A DNA stretch of 64,000 nt, taken from Ulvibacter sp. MAR_2010_11 (GTDB lineage: Bacteria; Bacteroidota; Bacteroidia; Flavobacteriales; Flavobacteriaceae). The position numbers were made by a program, and so were the translations under genes. Shown in pieces: positions 42,126-50,605 of this stretch. Below the pieces are notes generated by a model. It was not told where the DNA came from. It made no database searches and worked only from the letters and a program-made list of their open reading frames with translations. The stretch covers positions 677,501 to 741,500 of the forward strand of contig NZ_PHTY01000001.1 in the NCBI RefSeq assembly GCF_002813135.1, in the 5' to 3' direction. Position 1 is the first letter of the stretch, and every line of letters starts with the position of its first letter.

Positions 42126-43715
42126 ATGAAAACCAAGATTACTTTACTTATATTTTTAATCGGGATACTACAAGCCTTTTCTCAAGATCCCGCCATAGTA
42201 TGGCAAAACACCATTGGTGGAAGCGATGGTGATTTTTTAACCGCTTTCGAACCTACTGCCGATGGCGGTTATATTCTGGGAGGATATTCAACATCAAACA
42301 TTTCAGGTGACAAAACAGAAAACTCTAATGGGGCAATCGATATTTGGATAGTAAAAATTGACGCCGCCGGAACCATTCAATGGCAAAATACCATAGGGGG
42401 AAGCGGCGACGATTTTCTTATTTCTTTAGAACAAACAGCGGACGGTGGATATATTGTGGGTTCGGGTTCCGACTCGAACATCTCGGGCGACAAAACTGAA
42501 AATTCAAGAGGCGGTTTAGACTATTGGCTTCTTAAACTAAACGCTTCGGGAGCTATCGTGTGGCAAAAAACATACGGTGGTGCCCAACCTGAATTTGATA
42601 CCTATATAGTTGAAACTGCAGACGGCGGATATTTTGTTGGTGGATATTCAGACTCCGACGTAAGTGGAGAAAAGACAGATCCAACCAACGGACAGCGTGA
42701 TTATTGGGCTCTGAAATTAGACAGTACAGGTGCCATTGTGTGGCAAAACGGTATAGGCGGAAACTTGGTAGACAGACCGCAGGCTGCTTTTCAAACTATC
42801 GATGGAGGTTATATAATTGGTGGATTTTCAAATTCTGCCGCTTCAGGGGATAAGTCTGAAAACTCTCAGGGAGGAAATGATTATTGGGTCGTAAAATTGG
42901 ACGCTACCGGCGCAATTGAATGGGAAAACACCATTGGAGGTAATGATAGTGACGTGTTTCGCGATATGATCCAAATAGCCGATGGCAGTTATCTACTGGG
43001 TGGCTATTCAAAATCAAATGCTTCAGGAGATAAGACCGAAAATTCTCAAGGAGATTACGACTATTGGATCCTTAAATTGGATACCGGCGGAAACATTGTC
43101 TGGCAAAATACCATTGGTGGCAGTGGGATTGATTATCCGCGAGACATTAAACAGCTTAGTGATGGCACTATTATGATTGCAGGTTGGAGCAACAGTAACG
43201 TTTCGGGCGATAAAACCGAAGCATCCAACGGCGGATATGATTATTGGTTGGTAAAACTCAACTCAGGAGGTACTCTTATTTCGCAAAATTCGATTGGCGG
43301 AAGTAATGACGAATCCGGACCTTACGTAATCGAATTGCCAAGTGGTGATTTTGTTATGGCATGCTCTTCAGATTCTAATGTTTCCGGCGATAAAGGAGAT
43401 GCCAGTGAAGGAATGGACGACTATTGGGTGTTTGAAACTACACCTGCTATTCTCGGGGTAACCGATAATACATTAAATACTTCCATAACCGCATATCCCA
43501 ATCCAACGAGTGGAAGTTTTAGCATCAATCTGGGAGAAAGTTTTACCGAAATAAATGTAATTATAGCAAATATGTTAGGGCAAACTATAGTAACAAGACA
43601 ATTTAAAAATACCCAAAGTATTCAGCTGGAATTGCCAAATGCACCGGGGATGTATTTGGTAACAATCCAAGACTCACAAGGAAAATCTGCAACCATAAAA
43701 ATGCTGAAAAATTAA
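42126..43715 (+). CDS. T9SS-exported protein with seven WQNTIGG repeats
   Basis: 529 residues: signal peptide (to about 20, QAFSQ), seven repeats of about 60 residues each (WQNTIGGSDGDFLTAFEP, then GGYILGGYSTSNISGDKTEN and WIVKIDAAG), and a C-terminal T9SS type A domain (AYPNPTSGSFSINLG ... IANMLGQTIVT ... PGMYLVTI). Seven repeats suggest a beta-propeller. The repeat type is widespread in secreted Bacteroidota proteins, without a settled function. It is preceded by ECF motif copy D. Confidence 0.86.
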   Translation: MKTKITLLIFLIGILQAFSQDPAIVWQNTIGGSDGDFLTAFEPTADGGYILGGYSTSNISGDKTENSNGAIDIWIVKIDAAGTIQWQNTIGGSGDDFLISLEQTADGGYIVGSGSDSNISGDKTENSRGGLDYWLLKLNASGAIVWQKTYGGAQPEFDTYIVETADGGYFVGGYSDSDVSGEKTDPTNGQRDYWALKLDSTGAIVWQNGIGGNLVDRPQAAFQTIDGGYIIGGFSNSAASGDKSENSQGGNDYWVVKLDATGAIEWENTIGGNDSDVFRDMIQIADGSYLLGGYSKSNASGDKTENSQGDYDYWILKLDTGGNIVWQNTIGGSGIDYPRDIKQLSDGTIMIAGWSNSNVSGDKTEASNGGYDYWLVKLNSGGTLISQNSIGGSNDESGPYVIELPSGDFVMACSSDSNVSGDKGDASEGMDDYWVFETTPAILGVTDNTLNTSITAYPNPTSGSFSINLGESFTEINVIIANMLGQTIVTRQFKNTQSIQLELPNAPGMYLVTIQDSQGKSATIKMLKN

Positions 43716-43736
43716 TTAGAGGAATTGTACAACTAA

Positions 43737-44264
43737 CTAACCACTAATTAATGACAAAAGTTTCGCCATCGTCCGGTAATTCCGGCTGGTGGCCGAAACT
43801 TTTAATTTTTTTTCAAAAAAATTGTTGCTTAGTTTCGTATTTCCCGCCCCTATTTCAGTGTACAAATAGACACATTGAGGTGTAATAATAAATTCTTCTT
43901 TCGGAAAATAAAGCGATGATGTTGCATCTATATCTTCTTTTAATGGAGGTTGAGCAAGCAGAACGAAATAACTCTTTTCCATTTTCTCCATCGGAAAAGG
44001 ACAATGCGCGAGAATAGCTTCAATTTCTGAAACAGTTAGTACCAATACAGGAACTTCCCAACCATAAGCCTTTTTAATTGCTTCGGAAATTATATCGGCC
44101 AAATTCACCTTTTTTTCAGAAGTAAATACCACGTTCCCACTTTGAATATACGTCTGCACCTTTTCGAAACCCAACGCTTCAAACAGGGCTTTTAGATCGG
44201 TCATAAGGATTTTCTTATGTCCGCTAACATTAATTCCTCTTAGTAATGCGATGTATTTTTTCAT
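43737..44264 (-). CDS. DUF1697 family protein
   Basis: 175 residues from the ATG at 44264 (MKKYIALLRGINVSGHKKILM), the invariant family start. VQTYIQSGNVVFTSEKK and a late SARNYRTMAKL-like segment (ATSRNYRTMAKLLSL) also match DUF1697. The function is unknown. An upstream in-frame ATG at 44285 would overlap the DUF559 gene and is not preferred. It converges with the T9SS gene, with 21 bp between them. Confidence 0.87.
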   Translation of the reverse strand: MKKYIALLRGINVSGHKKILMTDLKALFEALGFEKVQTYIQSGNVVFTSEKKVNLADIISEAIKKAYGWEVPVLVLTVSEIEAILAHCPFPMEKMEKSYFVLLAQPPLKEDIDATSSLYFPKEEFIITPQCVYLYTEIGAGNTKLSNNFFEKKLKVSATSRNYRTMAKLLSLISG

Positions 44265-44278
44265 ATAAGACTTCCCTC

Positions 44279-44680
44279 CTAACAAGGAGGGATTGAGGGA
44301 GGTGTTGAATTATTTGCTTCAAAAATTAAAATATAATCTTCTATTGCTCTTAAAATAGTATCAATGTCATTCATTATTTGAAAATCTGAAAATCTAAGCA
44401 CGTGTATCCCTAAATCGTTTAATTTTCGTGTTTTTACAATATCCTTTTCATAAACCTCAACAATTTCATGTGAATAGCCATCACATTCGATAGCCAGTTG
44501 TAATTTATTGCAAAAGAAGTCATCAATGTATTGGTCAATGGGCTTCTGTCTGTGAAAATCATAACCATACCTTTTATCCCCTTTCAAATAATACCATAGT
44601 CTTATTTCAGACTTGGTCGCATTATTCCTCAGCTGTCTGGCTAATTCTTTCAATTTTGGATTGTAGTATATTTTCACCAC
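44279..44680 (-). CDS. DUF559 endonuclease-like protein
   Basis: 133 residues with the VSR/restriction-endonuclease-like layout: ATKSEIRLWYYLKGDKRYGYDFHRQKPIDQYIDDFFC, LAIECDGYSHE (catalytic acidic residues) and LNDLGIHVLRFSDFQIMNDID. Members are small nuclease-fold proteins, often linked to repair or mobile DNA, with roles mostly untested. The gene lies between DUF1697 and an HI0933-like flavoprotein on the same strand. Confidence 0.85.
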   Translation of the reverse strand: MVKIYYNPKLKELARQLRNNATKSEIRLWYYLKGDKRYGYDFHRQKPIDQYIDDFFCNKLQLAIECDGYSHEIVEVYEKDIVKTRKLNDLGIHVLRFSDFQIMNDIDTILRAIEDYILIFEANNSTPPSIPPC

Positions 44681-44699
44681 CTAATTTTTTACACACCCC

Positions 44700-45944
44700 T
44701 TACTCCTCTCTTTTTAAAGGGGAAGATATGGCCTTTGCCACCAAATACCCTCCTGTCCAGGCATTCTGAAAATTAAATCCGCCGGTAATGGCATCAATAT
44801 TTAAAACTTCTCCTGCAAAATAGAGGTTTTTATGAAGTTTACTTTCGAAGGTTTTAAAATTTACCTCTTTTAAATCTATCCCTCCGGCCGTCACAAATTC
44901 TTCCTTAAAGGTACTTTTACCGTTTACTTGAAAGGTTGCTTCCGTTAGCTGCTTTGACAACGTCACCAATTGTTCTTTGGTCAGTTCGGCCCAGGTACAG
45001 GCGTCATCAATGCCGGATGCCAAGGCGAGGCTTTGCCATAATCTTTTCGGCAACTGAAACTGAGCGTATTTTACCACCGATTTCTTATTCAGTTCCGTTC
45101 TTAATTCACGTAACGTTTCCAAGGCTTCTTCAGCTAAAACATCGATAAGCCAATTTACTTTTATGGCAAAATGATAGTTTGTTGGATGCAATAGTCTCGC
45201 GCCCCATGCCGACAATTTTAAGATGGCCGGACCGCTCATTCCCCAATGGGTAATTAAAAGGGGACCTTCGCTTTGCAGTATGCTTTTGTTATTTGAATCC
45301 AAAACTTCCACAGATGCCCCTGTTGCCACTCCCGGCAAATCTTTAATACGATTATCTTCAATATTGAAGGTAAATAAGCTGGGTACCGGAGCTTCAATAG
45401 TATGTCCTAAATTTTCAAGAAGCTTCCAGATTTTCGGATTACTTCCTGAAGCGATTACCAATTTTTCTGAAAAAAATACTTCCTCCTTGATAATTACCTT
45501 CCATAGATTGTCCTGCTTCTCTATATACTTGACAGGGTGATTCTTTAAAACTGAAATCCCCAAACGCCGGGTTTCGGCAACAAAACAATCGATAATGGTT
45601 TGGGAAGAATCGCTTACGGGAAACATCCTGCCATCTTCTTCAATTTTAAGTTCGATACCCCGCCTGGAAAACCAGTCGATGGTATCCCCCGTCATAAAAC
45701 TGTGAAAGGGACCTAATAATTCCTTCTCGCCTCGTGGGTAATTTTGGGAGAGTTCTTTCGGAGAAAATTCGGCATGCGTGACATTGCATCGCCCGCCACC
45801 GGAGACTTTTACCTTGGTGAGGACTTCGCCTCCTCTTTCTAAAATAGCTATACTGAGATTAGGATTATTTTCGGCCACATTTATGGCTGCAAAAAAACCT
45901 GCAGCTCCGCCTCCAATAATTATTATGTCGTAATGGGTTTGCAC
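44700..45944 (-). CDS. HI0933/YhiN-family FAD-binding flavoprotein
   Basis: 414 residues: DIIIIGGGAAGFFAAINVAE for FAD binding, VKVSGGGRCNVTHAE (the family hallmark), GMSGPAILKLSAWGA and a closing NIDAITGGFNFQNAWTGG that contacts FAD. Homologues are cytosolic oxidoreductases annotated as NAD(P)/FAD-dependent; some reduce enoyl-type substrates. The substrate is not known here. It is the first gene of a three-gene minus-strand group. Confidence 0.9.
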   Translation of the reverse strand: MQTHYDIIIIGGGAAGFFAAINVAENNPNLSIAILERGGEVLTKVKVSGGGRCNVTHAEFSPKELSQNYPRGEKELLGPFHSFMTGDTIDWFSRRGIELKIEEDGRMFPVSDSSQTIIDCFVAETRRLGISVLKNHPVKYIEKQDNLWKVIIKEEVFFSEKLVIASGSNPKIWKLLENLGHTIEAPVPSLFTFNIEDNRIKDLPGVATGASVEVLDSNNKSILQSEGPLLITHWGMSGPAILKLSAWGARLLHPTNYHFAIKVNWLIDVLAEEALETLRELRTELNKKSVVKYAQFQLPKRLWQSLALASGIDDACTWAELTKEQLVTLSKQLTEATFQVNGKSTFKEEFVTAGGIDLKEVNFKTFESKLHKNLYFAGEVLNIDAITGGFNFQNAWTGGYLVAKAISSPLKREE

Positions 45945-45991
45945 GATTCAAAATTAGGAATAATTCCCTCGGAATTCTGTACATTTAGATA

Positions 45992-47029
45992 ATGATCGCA
46001 CTTTATATTCTTAGCTTTATTTTTATTATCTCCCCTTTTTTCCCGGCGACAGGGAATCCGCATTGGTTTTTTAGAACTCCCGATTTTATAAGACTACAAT
46101 CTATTTTTGTTGAAATTGTGCTTCTGGTACTTCTTATACTATTCGAAGATAAGTTCACAATTCTATCTTGGAGTATCACAACAGCTTTGGTTGTTGTTAT
46201 CATCTACCAAATGGTAAAAGTATTTCCGTATAGTCACTTCTATCCGAGGAAAAAACCAAATTACCCAAGTAAAGGATGTATTTCTATTTTAGCTGCCAAT
46301 GTGTTACAAACCAACACCAATTACAAACAGTTTGAAAGCCTAATAGAGCAGTACAATGCAGATATTGTAATCACAATGGAATCTAATAAAGATTGGGAAT
46401 TGGGGCTTGAACAAATTGAAAGCAAGTATCCCTATTCGGTAAAAATTCCGAAGGAAAATTTCTACGGAATGCATTTGTATTCCAAAAGTAAACCGAAAAA
46501 TGTTACCATAAACTACCTGGTAGACGAAGAAACCCCTTCCATTTTTTTGGAGTATCCTGTTTCCGAAACTCGAAACATCTTTATTGCTATTCTGCATCCC
46601 GCACCACCCAGTCCAACCGAAAATGAAACTTCTATCGATCGAGATGCCGAACTGATGCTGATAGGAAAAGAAATTGAAAAAAAAGACATGCCTGTGGTTG
46701 TTTGTGGCGATATGAACGATGTCGTTTGGTCAAGGACCACAAGACTCTTTAAAAAAATGACATCGATGGTGGATCCGCGCGTGGGACGAGGGTTTTTCTC
46801 TACCTATCACGCCGGTTATTTCTTTATGCGCTTCCCACTGGATCATTTATTTCACACCAAGGATCTTTTTGTAAAAAAAATGGTCCGTACCCCAAATTTT
46901 GGAAGTGATCATTTTGGAATGTATTACGAAATTCACTTAAAAAAAAATGACTCTACACCATCAACTTCTCAATTAAACGGAGACGAAAAAGAGGAAGTAT
47001 CTGAAATAATCGACAAGGCATCCGACTGA
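45992..47029 (+). CDS. Membrane-linked endonuclease/exonuclease/phosphatase family protein
   Basis: 345 residues. Three N-terminal helices (to about residue 75) precede an EEP catalytic domain: SILAANVLQTNTNYKQF, TMESNKDW, VVCGDMNDVVWS and FGSDHFGMYYEI supply the Asn, Glu, Asp and His of the active site. Such proteins hydrolyse phosphodiesters, including nucleic acids, inositol phosphates or lipids; the target is undefined. The domain should lie in the periplasm or cytosol depending on an odd number of helices. Confidence 0.85.
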   Translation: MIALYILSFIFIISPFFPATGNPHWFFRTPDFIRLQSIFVEIVLLVLLILFEDKFTILSWSITTALVVVIIYQMVKVFPYSHFYPRKKPNYPSKGCISILAANVLQTNTNYKQFESLIEQYNADIVITMESNKDWELGLEQIESKYPYSVKIPKENFYGMHLYSKSKPKNVTINYLVDEETPSIFLEYPVSETRNIFIAILHPAPPSPTENETSIDRDAELMLIGKEIEKKDMPVVVCGDMNDVVWSRTTRLFKKMTSMVDPRVGRGFFSTYHAGYFFMRFPLDHLFHTKDLFVKKMVRTPNFGSDHFGMYYEIHLKKNDSTPSTSQLNGDEKEEVSEIIDKASD

Positions 47030-47110
47030 ATTTTTTTGTGAGATTATTTCTACAAATACGTGTTAAATATTTATGTAACTTTCTGACACCTAATCAATAA
47101 AACTTTAATT

Positions 47111-47527
47111 ATGTTTTCAAAAGCTAATATTATTAGCACCTTGGTCCTCACTATTTGGGCCTTTGGTGGAGGATATCTGCTGTGGGGTATTCTGGGAGAA
47201 AGTTTATTTGCAGACCACATGTTAACTGAAGGTTTAATGAAAGAAATGCCGGACATGGCCTATATTTTTGTGGGCTGTCTTATTCAGGCCTTTGGATTTT
47301 CAACCATTTACGGCAAATACGGAGCGACTGCTTACGGTGCCGCAAGTGGCTTTGCGCTGGGGTTTTGGTTCTCAGTAATTGTTGGTCTTGGTGAAGGTCT
47401 TATCGACTTTGCCACCGCAAATATTCTGGATTTACAAGGCATACTTATAAATTTTGTGTTATTTGTTATTTTCTTCGGAATAATGGGTCTGTTAGCAGGG
47501 CTTATTTATAAAAAAACAACAGCTTAA
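47111..47527 (+). CDS. Small membrane protein of unknown function
   Basis: 138 residues with four hydrophobic helices (IISTLVLTIWAFGGGYLLWGIL, MAYIFVGCLIQAFGFSTIYG, AYGAASGFALGFWFSVIVGLG, LINFVLFVIFFGIMGLLAGLIY). It is related in layout to small DUF1761-like proteins, but I do not assign a family. A strong terminator follows at 47561. Confidence 0.72.
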   Translation: MFSKANIISTLVLTIWAFGGGYLLWGILGESLFADHMLTEGLMKEMPDMAYIFVGCLIQAFGFSTIYGKYGATAYGAASGFALGFWFSVIVGLGEGLIDFATANILDLQGILINFVLFVIFFGIMGLLAGLIYKKTTA

Positions 47528-47560
47528 TTAATTGAGATTTAGATTTGATTAATATTGATG

Positions 47561-47588
47561 AAAGCTTCGGTGTAAACCGGAGCTTTTT
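47561..47588 (+). terminator. Intrinsic terminator after the small membrane protein gene
   Basis: AAAGCTTCGGT (47561-47571) pairs with ACCGGAGCTTT (47576-47586) with one G-U pair and a GTAA loop, followed by T residues. Confidence 0.75.
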
Positions 47589-47652
47589 GATTTATGACAT
47601 TTCTAGACAATATTTGAAGAGATCACTTCAAAGACTATAAAATAGAGAATCT

Positions 47653-47958
47653 TCTTGTTTCCAAGAAGCTTTCTACCTGTGCGGGCCCTTCGTCTGTGCT
47701 CAGGACAGACTAAAGTGACTCGAAATAATGGGTACAAAAAAAGCTTCTCGTTTCCAAGAAGCTCTCTACCTGTGCGGGCCCTTCGTCTCTGCTCAGGACA
47801 GGCTAAAGAGACTCGAAATAATGGGTACAAAAAAAGCTTCTCGTTTCCAAGAAGCTTTCTACCTGTGCGGGCCCTTCGTCTCTGCTCAGGACAGGCTAAA
47901 GAGACTCGAAATAATGGGTACAAAAAAAGCTTCTCGTTTCCAAGAAGCTTTCTACCTG
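47653..47958. repeat. 93-bp tandem repeats behind tRNA-Leu, each with a terminator copy
   Basis: The word TACCTGTGCGGG recurs at 47674, 47767, 47860 and 47953, exactly 93 bp apart; the last copy runs into the tRNA. On the minus strand each unit holds 10 bases of the tRNA T-arm (plus GAGACTCGAA), a REP-like CTTCGTCTCTGCTCAGGACA word, the CCCGCACAGG sequence of the tRNA 3' end and a terminator hairpin. Because 93 is divisible by 3, long but false reading frames run across it on both strands. The whole stretch 47528-47958 contains no gene. Confidence 0.85.
47922..47952 (-). terminator. Intrinsic terminator of tRNA-Leu, repeated upstream in the array
   Basis: Read on the minus strand: AAGCTTCT, 8-base loop, AGAAGCTT, then seven T. 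Further copies lie 93 and 186 bp away (47829-47859, 47736-47766, the latter with one changed base). Confidence 0.75.
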
Positions 47959-48040
47959 TGCGGGCGGGGAGACTCGAACTCCCACACCTTGCGGCACCAG
48001 ATCCTAAGTCTGGCATGTCTACCAATTCCATCACGCCCGC
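47959..48040 (-). tRNA. tRNA-Leu (anticodon UAG)
   Basis: Reverse complement begins GCGGGCGTGATGGAATTGG and ends in CGCCCGC plus discriminator A. The acceptor stem GCGGGCG/CGCCCGC is perfect, the anticodon stem CCAGA/TCTGG closes the loop CTTAGGA with anticodon TAG, there is a class II variable arm, and the T-arm is GGGAGTTCGAGTCTCCC. CCA is not encoded. Length 82 with the discriminator base. Confidence 0.93.
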
Positions 48041-48223
48041 TAAAGGACTGCAAATATAATTAATCCTTCCGAATCCAAAAGAACTTACTTTATTTTTTTA
48101 CTATATCACTAATTTCTTGTAAACTACTACTCATTCAACTGAATCCCACTAACAAATCAGGCCATTTGTCCACTCTGTTTTACTGCAATTTTAGTACTTT
48201 TAAGCAAAAATTCAGATTCCGCT

Positions 48224-49615
48224 ATGAAAAGTGCCAAACCGTATATTGAAGAAAACAAAGATCGTTTTTTAAACGAACTTATCGAACTACTCAAAATTCC
48301 TTCCATTAGCGCCGATTCGGCCTACAAAAAAGACGTTGTCAAAACTGCCGAAGCCGTTCGGGACAGCTTGAAAAAAGCAGGATGTGAGAAAGTAGAAATT
48401 TGTGAAACCCCCGGCTATCCTATCGTCTATGGCGAAAAGCTAATCGACCCCAAATTACCCACCATTCTCGTATACGGTCATTACGACGTTCAACCTCCCG
48501 ATCCTTTGGATCTGTGGGAGAGTCCGCCGTTCGAACCTGTCATAAAAAAAACAGCATTACATCCTGAAGGAGCTATTTTCGCACGCGGAAGTTGCGACGA
48601 TAAAGGGCAAATGTACATGCATGTAAAGGCTTTGGAATATATGACCAAAACCAATCAGCTGCCCTGTAACGTGAAGTTTATGATCGAAGGCGAAGAAGAG
48701 GTTGGCAGTGAGAGTTTGGGCTGGTTTGTGGAACGCAATCGTGAAAAACTCGCCAACGACGTGATCTTGATTAGCGATACCGGAATGATTGCCAATGATG
48801 TGCCTTCCATCACTACGGGATTACGCGGACTCAGTTATGTGGAGGTCGAAGTTATTGCTGCCAACCGCGATTTACACAGCGGATTGTACGGTGGTGCCGT
48901 GGCAAATCCCATCAATATATTAACAAAAATGATTGCATCCCTGCACGACGAAAACAATCATATTACCATTCCCGGGTTTTACGATGCAGTAGAAGAATTG
49001 TCTTTAAAGGAAAGAGCCAAAATGGCCGAAGCGCCTTTCAGTAAAGAGGCTTATATGAAAGCTTTGGATATCGACGAGGTCTATGGAGAGGCCGGTTATA
49101 CTACCAACGAACGCAATTCCATTCGCCCTACCCTCGACGTAAACGGAATCTGGGGTGGATACATAGGCGAGGGTGCCAAAACCGTCATTGCGAGCAAGGC
49201 CTTTGCAAAAATCAGTATGCGTCTGGTTCCCAATCAGGATTGGAAAAAGATCACCGAACTCTTTGCAGCACATTTTGAAAGTCTGGCGCCACGCGGTGTT
49301 CGCGTTAAGGTGAAGCCGCATCACGGCGGACAAGCATACGTGACGCCCATAGATAGTATTGGGTATCGTGCCGCCGAAAAGGCCTACGAAAATACCTTCG
49401 GAAAAGTGCCCATTCCACAGCGTAGCGGTGGAAGCATTCCCATTGTCTCTCTGTTTGAAAAGGAATTGAAAAGTAAAACCATCCTTATGGGCTTTGGTCT
49501 CGACAGTGACGCCATTCACTCGCCCAACGAGCATTTCGGGATCTGGAACTATTTAAAAGGCATAGAAACCATTCCGCAGTTCTATCACTATTTTACCGAA
49601 GAATTTAAAAAATAA
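48224..49615 (+). CDS. M20-family dipeptidase
   Basis: 463 residues, the usual size for M20 dipeptidases of the CNDP/PepV type. The metal site shows VYGHYDVQPPDPLDLWESPPF, RGSCDDKGQM, EGEEEVGSES and, after the lid domain (VANPINILTKMI), a late GLDSDAIHSPNEHFG His. It should hydrolyse dipeptides in the cytoplasm with two zinc ions. It stands alone between the tRNA and the PhnA-like gene. A long hairpin follows its stop codon. Confidence 0.92.
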   Translation: MKSAKPYIEENKDRFLNELIELLKIPSISADSAYKKDVVKTAEAVRDSLKKAGCEKVEICETPGYPIVYGEKLIDPKLPTILVYGHYDVQPPDPLDLWESPPFEPVIKKTALHPEGAIFARGSCDDKGQMYMHVKALEYMTKTNQLPCNVKFMIEGEEEVGSESLGWFVERNREKLANDVILISDTGMIANDVPSITTGLRGLSYVEVEVIAANRDLHSGLYGGAVANPINILTKMIASLHDENNHITIPGFYDAVEELSLKERAKMAEAPFSKEAYMKALDIDEVYGEAGYTTNERNSIRPTLDVNGIWGGYIGEGAKTVIASKAFAKISMRLVPNQDWKKITELFAAHFESLAPRGVRVKVKPHHGGQAYVTPIDSIGYRAAEKAYENTFGKVPIPQRSGGSIPIVSLFEKELKSKTILMGFGLDSDAIHSPNEHFGIWNYLKGIETIPQFYHYFTEEFKK

Positions 49616-49625
49616 TTGGGGTGTT

Positions 49626-49660
49626 CCCCTCTGTAACTACCTTCAATAGTTACAGAGGGG
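49626..49660 (+). other. 14-bp perfect stem-loop after the dipeptidase gene
   Basis: CCCCTCTGTAACTA (49626-49639) pairs without mismatch with TAGTTACAGAGGGG (49647-49660) over a 7-base loop. It starts 11 bases after the stop codon but lacks a T run on the plus strand, so it may protect the mRNA 3' end or stop transcription with help. Confidence 0.6.
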
Positions 49661-49757
49661 CGCGCTTTCCGTTGTATCCGCCAAAAAAGTGGCGGGATGC
49701 CACTGCAATCGCTAACACGGGATTAGGATTTAAATTGCGTTGAGTAAATAAATGTCC

Positions 49758-49876
49758 CCTCGAGCGCCCGCCTGAACGGAACGGGCATGGCAGTCGAAAG
49801 GTCATTAGTTCTCGACTTTAAGTTTATCCTGAGCGTCAGCCCAACAGAGTCATTCTAGCGGGAAGTCGAAGGACTC
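49758..49876. repeat. REP-like repeat cluster in the 49.7 kb intergenic region
   Basis: The words CCTCGAGCGC (49758) and CAGTCGAAAGG (49791), and CCTGAGCG (49828) and AGTCGAAGGACTCG (49863), are halves of two palindromic repeats common in Flavobacteriaceae, each split by 20-30 extra bases. The unsplit first type lies inside mvaD at 29734. No gene is present between 49616 and 49888. Confidence 0.5.
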
Positions 49877-49888
49877 GAACAGACATCC

Positions 49889-50467
49889 CTACAATTTCTT
49901 TACAAAGTCTGTAATGATCACAATCTGTTGTCCGTCAACCCGACCTTCAATATATTTTTCGTTTTCGTGATCCAAAGAGATACGTCGCACCGCTGTTCCC
50001 TGCTTGGCAACCATACTGGAGCCTTTCACTTTTAAATCTTTTATAAGCACCACATTATCTCCGGCCTGTAAAACTACTCCGTTGGAATCTCTGTGAACAA
50101 GTGCGTTGCTCTTATCTGCTCCGTCACCATCAGCCTTCGCCCATTCCTTTACATCTTCCTCCATATACATCATATCGAGCAAATCCTGCGGCCAACCCTC
50201 AGCTTTCAGACGTTGTAACATACGCCATGCCGTTACCTGTACTGCCGGAACCGTACTCCACATGCTGTCATTCAAACAACGCCAGTGGTTGGGATCTCTT
50301 TTTTCAGGATCCTCAATTTGTTCCAAACAAATTTTACATACTAAAATACCTGCCTCTTCTCCCGATTTTGGAGAGGCGGGAACTTCATAAACGCTCAGGT
50401 TTTCAGCACTACTGCACAATTCGCATTTGGAATCACTGCGCTGTTTCAAACTTCTTTCGATGCTCAT
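49889..50467 (-). CDS. PhnA/YjdM-like protein (zinc ribbon plus PhnA domain)
   Basis: 192 residues from the ATG at 50467 (MSIERSLKQRSDSKCELC); the frame is open further upstream, but the promoter lies there. A zinc ribbon formed by CELCSS and CKICLEQ is followed by a helical middle and the PhnA domain at the C-terminus (DSNGVVLQAGDNVVLIKDLKVKGSSMVAKQGTAVRRI). The name comes from phosphonate loci, but no phosphonate role is established for lone copies. No neighbouring gene hints at its job. Confidence 0.88.
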   Translation of the reverse strand: MSIERSLKQRSDSKCELCSSAENLSVYEVPASPKSGEEAGILVCKICLEQIEDPEKRDPNHWRCLNDSMWSTVPAVQVTAWRMLQRLKAEGWPQDLLDMMYMEEDVKEWAKADGDGADKSNALVHRDSNGVVLQAGDNVVLIKDLKVKGSSMVAKQGTAVRRISLDHENEKYIEGRVDGQQIVIITDFVKKL

Positions 50468-50484
50468 AACGTTACATTTTGTCG

Positions 50485-50514
50485 CAAAGGTAAATGAATG
50501 GGCCAAATACCAAA
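50485..50514 (-). promoter_or_regulatory. Bacteroidota main-sigma promoter of the PhnA-like gene
   Basis: On the minus strand TTTG (50514-50511), an 18-base spacer, and TACCTTTG (50492-50485), matching the TTTG-N17/23-TAnnTTTG consensus. The predicted start is about 10 bases before the ATG at 50467. Confidence 0.7.
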
Positions 50515-50546
50515 GTCTTTTCAAAATTTCTGAAATTATTTCACCT

Positions 50547-50586
50547 CTACAGTTGTAGAATTAAATATTTTGTTCTATGTTTGTAG
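50547..50586 (+). promoter_or_regulatory. BlaI-type double operator overlapping the promoter
   Basis: Operator 1, CTACAGTTGTAG (50547-50558), contains TACA-N2-TGTA, the BlaI/MecI recognition pattern. Operator 2, CTATGTTTGTAG (50575-50586), is a 9 of 12 match. A -33 TTG (50553-50555) lies in operator 1, and a perfect -7 box TATGTTTG (50576-50583), 20 bases later, lies in operator 2. Repressor bound at either site would block the promoter, giving autoregulation of the pair behind it. Confidence 0.75.
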
Positions 50587-50605
50587 AGCAATTAAATAAA
50601 GTACC

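Noticed and set aside
47653-48040. tRNA-Leu as attachment site of an integrated element
   Set aside because: The repeats are local 93-bp duplications; no integrase, phage or plasmid genes are within the window.
47603-48059. Long open frames on both strands with repeated CPEQRRRA / CSGQ segments
   Set aside because: They arise because the tandem repeat is 93 bp (a multiple of 3) and runs over tRNA-Leu; no start context, domain or codon bias supports a protein.
48195-48202. TACTTTTA as -7 box for the M20 dipeptidase gene
   Set aside because: Last base mismatched and the nearest TTTG is 26 bases upstream, outside the usual range.
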